DNA of 64,000 bases from Mixophyes australis (taxonomy: Eukaryota > Chordata > Amphibia > Anura > Limnodynastidae), in contig JAVHZZ010000012.1 in the NCBI GenBank assembly GCA_036250195.1, positions 90,600,591 through 90,664,590 of the forward strand, read 5' to 3'. The notes beneath the pieces are model-generated. The model did not search any database. It was given only the letters and a program-made list of their open reading frames with translations, and was not told the origin of the DNA. Position 1 is the stretch's first letter, and each line of letters begins with the position of its first letter. The translations under genes were made by a program, and so were the position numbers. Below, in pieces: positions 58,812 to 64,000 of this stretch.

Positions 58812-60475
58812 ATGGGTGCTAAGCATACGCTAGAGATGGCCAATGTACTGCCTAAAGAAGGCCTTAGGGATTCAGCAAGGTTTCGTATGTGTAATAAATA
58901 TGGTGCATACGCAACGTCTTATTGCAACACAGGGGTCGAGATGACCAAATAGTGTGTTAGGCCTTTCCCAACAATAGGGAGTTTTAATGCAGAGGTACAA
59001 AATAACGTAAAAGATAAAGTACGGTTGATTAAGTCAACGAAAGTGAGAAATGCACATAATCATTGTTTAAAATCGTGGCAAATGGAAGGTAACACGTGGC
59101 AGAGCAGCGAACGCACAGCGGAAGTGAGTGTAGCGAAAAACGTGTGTTCAGCGGAAGTAAGCATACCGGAAACAAGCATTCCGGAAGTGTGCGTTGCTAA
59201 GCGTGGCGAACTGAGCGCAAACACGCCCCCGACAAATTCGGTCGGGGCGGGAAGTACAGCCAATACCAAAAAAAAAAATATGTGAAAACTGTAACTAGTA
59301 ACCTGTATGTTGTTTTAAGTAATGTTAAAAGTAATGTTTCAGGACAAAGAAGAGGGACGGCCCCACCAGCAAGGGCAGCGGCTGAAAGTGGTGAGAATAA
59401 TGTAAAGGTTAACACAGGGGGAGACATCCATTGTACTGCAGCAGCAATTTCAGCACCTAGTTCAGAACATAGTCATTTGGTAGACTTACATCCTGTCTGC
59501 ACTACAACAGTTCCCAATGGGAAAGCGGACAGAGATGGTGACGTTCCCTTAAAACATGTAGCAAAGCATGATACAGGCACTAGATCTGAAACATTTTCAA
59601 TTTTGTCTGATTTCCCTGATCCTAGGAAAGATTTGACCAAATGTCAGCAGTTTATTAGATATTATGGTAATATGTATGAGCCAACTAACAACGATTGGCG
59701 AGTATTATTGAAGACCTGTCTTCCTCTCAATACTGATATACAAAAGTTCATTAAGGATTGTATGTAGGAGGAGGATGAATCCTTAACCGAGGATGATAAT
59801 CAGGACAATATTAGACAAATAATCACATTGTTGGCCATATATTTCCCAGTGATAGTGGACTGGAGTAAAATTTTTACTATCCAGCAAAAAGATAGTGAAA
59901 ATGCAACAGACTATTTTTGCAGAGCTCTAATAGAAATGGGCAAATATACTGGGGTACCAGACATAAAAGATAATGTACACTACAGAGAGGTTGCTGTTAA
60001 AGTTCTAATGGATGGACTCAGGGAAAACTTGAAAAGAAGGGTGCAAACTTCATTACCATACTGGAGAGGAAGTACTGTAAGTGTTCTCAGGGAGTCAGCT
60101 ATAGGACATGATAAAAATAAACAGAAGGAGACACTAAGTAATAGGGTAATGATGGTAAGTATCCCAGCACTAGAGGGACTGCACACACGACCACCAGCAT
60201 ACAACCCACATAACAGGAAACCCAGAATAGTGAGATGTTACAATTGCAGAGAAGAAGGACACATTAGGAAAGATTGTAAAAAGGAAAGTGACAATACACA
60301 TAGCGGTGGGTCACATAGATATCATCCAAGAAGGAATTCACATAGACTAGAAAACTCACACCTGCCCGCACACATTATAGCAGCAAATGATGTGCATGAA
60401 AGCAATAATCAACTCGAGAGTTCAGGTCAGACCTGTAATCCTACAACTAGACAAAGTAAAGTTAACCTGTGGTAA
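58812..60475 (+). pseudogene. gag: Endogenous retrovirus gag, broken
   Basis: The ATG at 58812 begins MGAK, so the second-position Gly typical of a myristoylated Gag is present. The frame meets a TAG at 58950-58952, is open again to 59285, then must shift at an A10 run (about 59269-59278). The next frame is open to 60475 except for a TAG at 59765-59767. The part 59590-60150 is capsid-like (DFPDPRKDLTKCQQFIRYYG; YFCRALIEMGKYTGV), and a CX2CX4HX4C zinc knuckle lies at 60236-60277 (CYNCREEGHIRKDC), followed by a basic tail. Gag forms the virion shell and packages RNA. Two nonsense codons and one shift make this copy defective. The LTR and primer site upstream belong to it. The class is gamma- or epsilon-like at best; env and pol are not seen. 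Confidence 0.85.
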
Positions 60476-61170
60476 GTATTAAGGTGCAAAATGTAGAAAG
60501 AAATTTATTTGAAAGGTAATCTTTGTTGATTTTGTTTGTTTGTTTTATGTTGTCACATGTTTGCTTTCCTAAATCGCTGGCCGATGGAAAAGAATGGAAA
60601 TGTTTGTTTTGTTTGCTGTTTTAAGATAACTATCTTGTTTTTCTTCTCACAGATAAAGGGGACAAAAAAGGAGTATAGACTTAGTGATTAGAGGGGTGAG
60701 ATAGAGAAATAGAAGAATTACTCTTGAAAGACTAATTAACAATAGGCAAATGGAACACTTTGTTTTAGGCTGCAGTGTCTCATGATAATTTGTTTGGCTG
60801 AGAATCATTATCCAACAATGAAGTATATACATACTTGCTCCAAAATATCGTTTATGTATCTCAGATGAGTCATCAACAGTTAATTATTACATTTCTCTAT
60901 TATAAGTTAGGAAAGTCCATTGAAAAGGTATGTAGTCAATGTTATACCGAGTTCTTAATGAACAAATGACGGACGACACTGGATTGCACTGTTAAGACCC
61001 CCTAGTCAAGTATGGGGAGGGGTCATAGTTAGCAAATAGCTAAGGGGAGCAGTGGAATGAATACAGCCATTTCCCCATAGAGTCAGAGTCCAATCCAGCT
61101 GTCATTTTGTTGTAAAAATCTCCCTTTCTACATGTATGTTTGTATTCAAATCTTTATATTCCCATTATTC
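60476..61170 (+). other. No pol after gag; unassigned retroviral or flanking sequence
   Basis: About 700 bp without a protease or polymerase motif. AAAGGGGACAAAAAAGGAG (about 60655) and ATGGGGAGGGG (about 61012) are purine-rich and could be polypurine tracts of a deleted provirus. The sequence resumes after the inserted LTR at 63324. Confidence 0.4.
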
Positions 61171-61175
61171 ATTGC

Positions 61176-63318
61176 TGTCACGGGCACTAGGAGTCTTTAC
61201 CCAGGGATCACCAGATGATAGGCTTACCAGAGCAATGTAGATGGTAATAGCGTACTCTGGTAGCTGGGTGATCACGGAACATGAAATGATGGCCGATGAG
61301 ATGCTCAGGAAAGTCTATGACTAGCAACACTGGTAATAATGAGGTAATAATACACAAGGAACTGTATGGACAAGGCACGTGAAGGTAGTCAGTGGTCTGC
61401 GATAGCAAGTTGTACCACTGCTATAGTGAGGAGGAATGTCCAACAGAAACAAGGAGGTGATGAGAGTCAGTGGTCTGCGGGTAGCAAGTTGTACCGCTGT
61501 CTGAGTGAAGGAATGGAATCCAAGTGGAGGTATCCGGGTAGACAGTGGTCTGCGGTAGCAAGTTGTACCACTGCTATGTGAGAGGATAATGGAACAGGTG
61601 ATACCGGAAACAGGGATCAGTGGTCTGACATCAGCAAGTTGTACCACTGAATATATATGTGAGGAGGTGCACAAGGGAAGACTGCAACACAGGATATACA
61701 CAGGCACCTTATACACGATCCACAGTAATATGCACAATATAGATATATATATATATATATAAATGACTGAGCAGGTCTGCAATCTAGAAAGTCTCTTGAA
61801 GTAGTCCAGCACAATGATAACACAGTCAATGATAGCAATAGACTCAGCGGATAGCAGACTCCAGAGAGAACCAAACACAGTCCAGCAAGATATGCAATAC
61901 ACAGCACAGTCAATGAGAAGTATGCATACCGTGGTTCAGCAGTAGCAGTCAGATGAGAATGCAGTGGTACCTGAGCGGCTGGAGACCGACTGGATAGGAA
62001 GTCCCTGGATAGGTGAGGCAGCGGTCTAGCAGGTGCAGAGCACAGGTGAGTAGACCAACAGGGACACGAATCCGCAGGAGTCAGCAACACGTGGAACTGG
62101 ACTCAGAAGGGACCCAGGAGAATGGAGATGATCCAGCAGAGGGTAGTAGATGAGATACAAATCCAATGCTGTCAGGAGGGTAGAGACCAGTGGAACACGT
62201 GAAGGCGCGGAGAGCGGATCAGCAGGAGATGGACGATAGCGCTGACCACAGCAGCAGGACTCAGCGGCACACGGAGGTAACCAGTAGCAACCACAGGAAC
62301 CAACAGCGATGGGACACAGGAGTGCAGCGCAGGCCAGGAGCTGTTGATCACGAAGTGTAGCAGATAGTAATGCAAGCGGCAGTCCCGAGGAAGTTACAAC
62401 AGAGATGAAGGAAGTCTGCAGTGCACAGGGCAGCGGATAGGAATCAGCTGGCAGTCACGATGATGAACACAGGCGAGTTGCAAGCAGGAGACTGTAGTGC
62501 ACGGAGGCAGTGGATCGTAATCAGCTGGCAGTCACGATGATGAACACAGGCGAGTTACCAGCAGGAGACTGTAGTGCACGGAGGCAGCGGATAGGAATCA
62601 GCTGGCAGTCACGATGATGAACACAGGCGAGTTGCAAGCAGGAGACTGTAGTGCACGGAGGCAGCGGATAGGAATCAGCAAACAGACTTGATGAGAAGCG
62701 GGTGAGTGAAGTAAAAGCTGGAGTGCACGGAGGCAGCGGATAGCAATGAGCAAACAGTCACAATGATACAGTTGATGGTAGAAGTGGTATGGGAACCACA
62801 GTAGTAGAAGTGGTTTAGAAGACTGTAGTGCACGGAGGCAGCGGATAGGAATCAGCAAACAGTCACGATGATACAGTTGATGGTAGAAGTGGTATGGGAA
62901 CCACAGTAATAGAAGTGGTTTAGAAGACTGTAGTGCACGGAGGCAGCGGATAGGAATCAGCAAACAGTCACGATGATACAGTTGATGGTAGAAGTGGTAT
63001 GGGAACCACAGTAGTAGAAGTGGTTTGGAAACCACAGGGATAGGAGTGGTTTGGAAACCACAGGAATCAGCAGCGCTGAATACACGAGGAATACAGGAAC
63101 ACCTTCAGAGACTCATGGGGAATGAGACTCCAAGATCAGGCCACGTGGTGTTGACCACAGGTGCTTAATATAGGGAGTGTTGCCTGATCTGCCAATTGAG
63201 TTAAAGGGGTATGCACTGAAGTATAGAAAAGGGCTGCGCATGCGCAGACCCTCAGGATGGTGGACGGCCACGGTTCCTAAATGTCCGGGAAAAGGCACTC
63301 ACGGTCCGGTGAGTGACA
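61176..63318 (-). mobile_element. Solo LTR, 2.1 kb, perfect 5-bp target duplication
   Basis: Begins TGTCACGGGCACTAGG and ends GGTGAGTGACA; ATTGC is duplicated on both sides (61171-61175 and 63319-63323). Read on the minus strand it starts TGTCACTCACCGG, has TGCGCATGCGCA (63235-63246), ATTGG (63192-63196), and a TATATTAAG box (about 63168), then several tandem blocks. No coding frame. At 61380-61650 there are four copies of a unit with CAGTGGTCTGCGGTAGCAAG and TTGTACCACTGCTAT. The same family is seen inverted at 1-150. Confidence 0.92.
62405..63062 (-). repeat. Tandem repeats inside the solo LTR
   Basis: Units of about 75 to 118 bp with GTGCACGGAGGCAGCGGATA, GGAATCAGC(A or T), CAGTCACGATGAT and, in the right half, GGTAGAAGTGGTATGGGAAC. 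Minus-strand frames such as RDCLLIPIRCLRALQ follow the repeat and are not a gene. Confidence 0.9.
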
Positions 63319-63323
63319 ATTGC

Positions 63324-63366
63324 TTTCTTATTTCTCATTCTTTACACAAACGCTAGTATCTCTCTC

Positions 63367-63412
<46 letters not shown>

Positions 63413-64000
63413 AAATCAGACACAGTCTCAACAATGGGGCTAAGACATATTTTTATTTTTTACATAAGGCAAATTCAGAGATACACACACTAGATTGACA
63501 TGAGTTACAGAAACAGTTAGGGGTTTTGTTTTCATGCGTATAGAAACTGCTGATTTTAAGCAGAAAGGTTCTGTTGTGGAAATACGATTCATGTTTTATA
63601 GATTGCATATCTGTTTTGTTTTTTTTCTCGTTTTTGGTTTTTTTTTCGTTATTCGTGCCTCCTGTACAAAATTGTGCCTTTATATGGAGGCACAAAGGGT
63701 AGATAGGAGATTGCTGTAGGTTAGGCATACAGATATGCATCTCTGTATAGAACATTGGAGTAGGATTTTTAACACAAGATACGACATAATGTGAAACCCT
63801 AGAAAATGTAGAATTTTCATGTTTTATATTTTTTTCACTGTTAGACAGGCATGTACTGGATACTGTTATATTTGAAGAAAGTGTTATAGAAATAGACCCC
63901 TTTGCCTTTCCCACTTAGTCAAGTAGCTGAATGTGAGGTACTGAGAATGACATGTGAGTTGGCAGAGGGAAAATCGATTGATATACATTGGTCTTCAGCA
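63324..64000. other. No gene; CT microsatellite and AT-rich sequence
   Basis: A CT run lies at 63359-63411. The rest is AT-rich with T runs. It continues the sequence interrupted by the solo LTR and may be part of the retroviral provirus or its flank; no pol or LTR motif could be seen. Confidence 0.5.

Noticed and set aside
62598..63035. Minus-strand frame of 145 codons with LLIPIRCLRALQ repeats
   Set aside because: Generated by the tandem block inside the solo LTR.
63313..63498. Frame with a long Ser-Leu repeat
   Set aside because: Translation of the CT microsatellite.

Overview
The window looks like vertebrate nuclear DNA, most probably from a frog or another amphibian with a large, repeat-rich genome. 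That assignment is an inference. It rests on a multi-exon gene for a group B SRCR receptor with phase-1 exons and GT-AG introns, on the mix of hAT, Tc1/mariner, Ty3/gypsy and retroviral copies, and on the amount of tandem repeat. There is no operon-like organisation.

Layout. Positions 1-150 are the end of an LTR inserted into a 13.2-kb satellite of 48/49-bp units (151-13306). Positions 13.3-25.9 kb are layered transposon debris: a 1.9-kb non-autonomous hAT element with an 8-bp target duplication, a broken Tc1-like element, a decayed BED-type hAT transposase on the minus strand split by a solo LTR, two further solo LTRs, and a small TIR element.

From 25.9 to 56.9 kb lies the 3' part of an SRCR receptor gene on the plus strand. 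It comprises an SRCR exon, a second SRCR exon, a short Pro/Thr stalk exon, a transmembrane exon and four cytoplasmic exons with tyrosine motifs (YEEI, YDDT, YENL, YDDA), ending at a stop at 56913-56915. The first SRCR exon is cut in two by a 6.5-kb hAT element (25994-32528). The empty site can be read exactly: 68 + 238 bp make a 306-bp exon. A second, related hAT element of 6.9 kb (38729-45648) sits in the next intron and has an uninterrupted transposase of about 1009 residues. Both elements are flanked by the same palindromic 8-bp target, ATTATAAT. A degenerate Ty3/gypsy pol with an LTR lies between them. The introns hold several unrelated tandem arrays (52, 25, 35, 94, 23 and 83 bp units). 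One of these, at 51530-51880, is built from a functional-looking splice donor.

From 57.2 kb to the end lies an endogenous retrovirus 5' half: a probable LTR, a proline-tRNA-type primer site, and a gag with two TAG stops and a frameshift. No pol is recognisable. A 2.1-kb solo LTR (61176-63318) with a perfect 5-bp duplication is inserted downstream. It is the same family, inverted, as the fragment at the window start.

The host gene would make a membrane receptor of the CD5/CD6/WC1/CD163 type. The allele shown cannot encode a normal first SRCR domain unless the hAT element is removed or the exon skipped: the element's first three bases are an in-frame TAG. Skipping would keep the frame because the exon is symmetric (phase 1-1).
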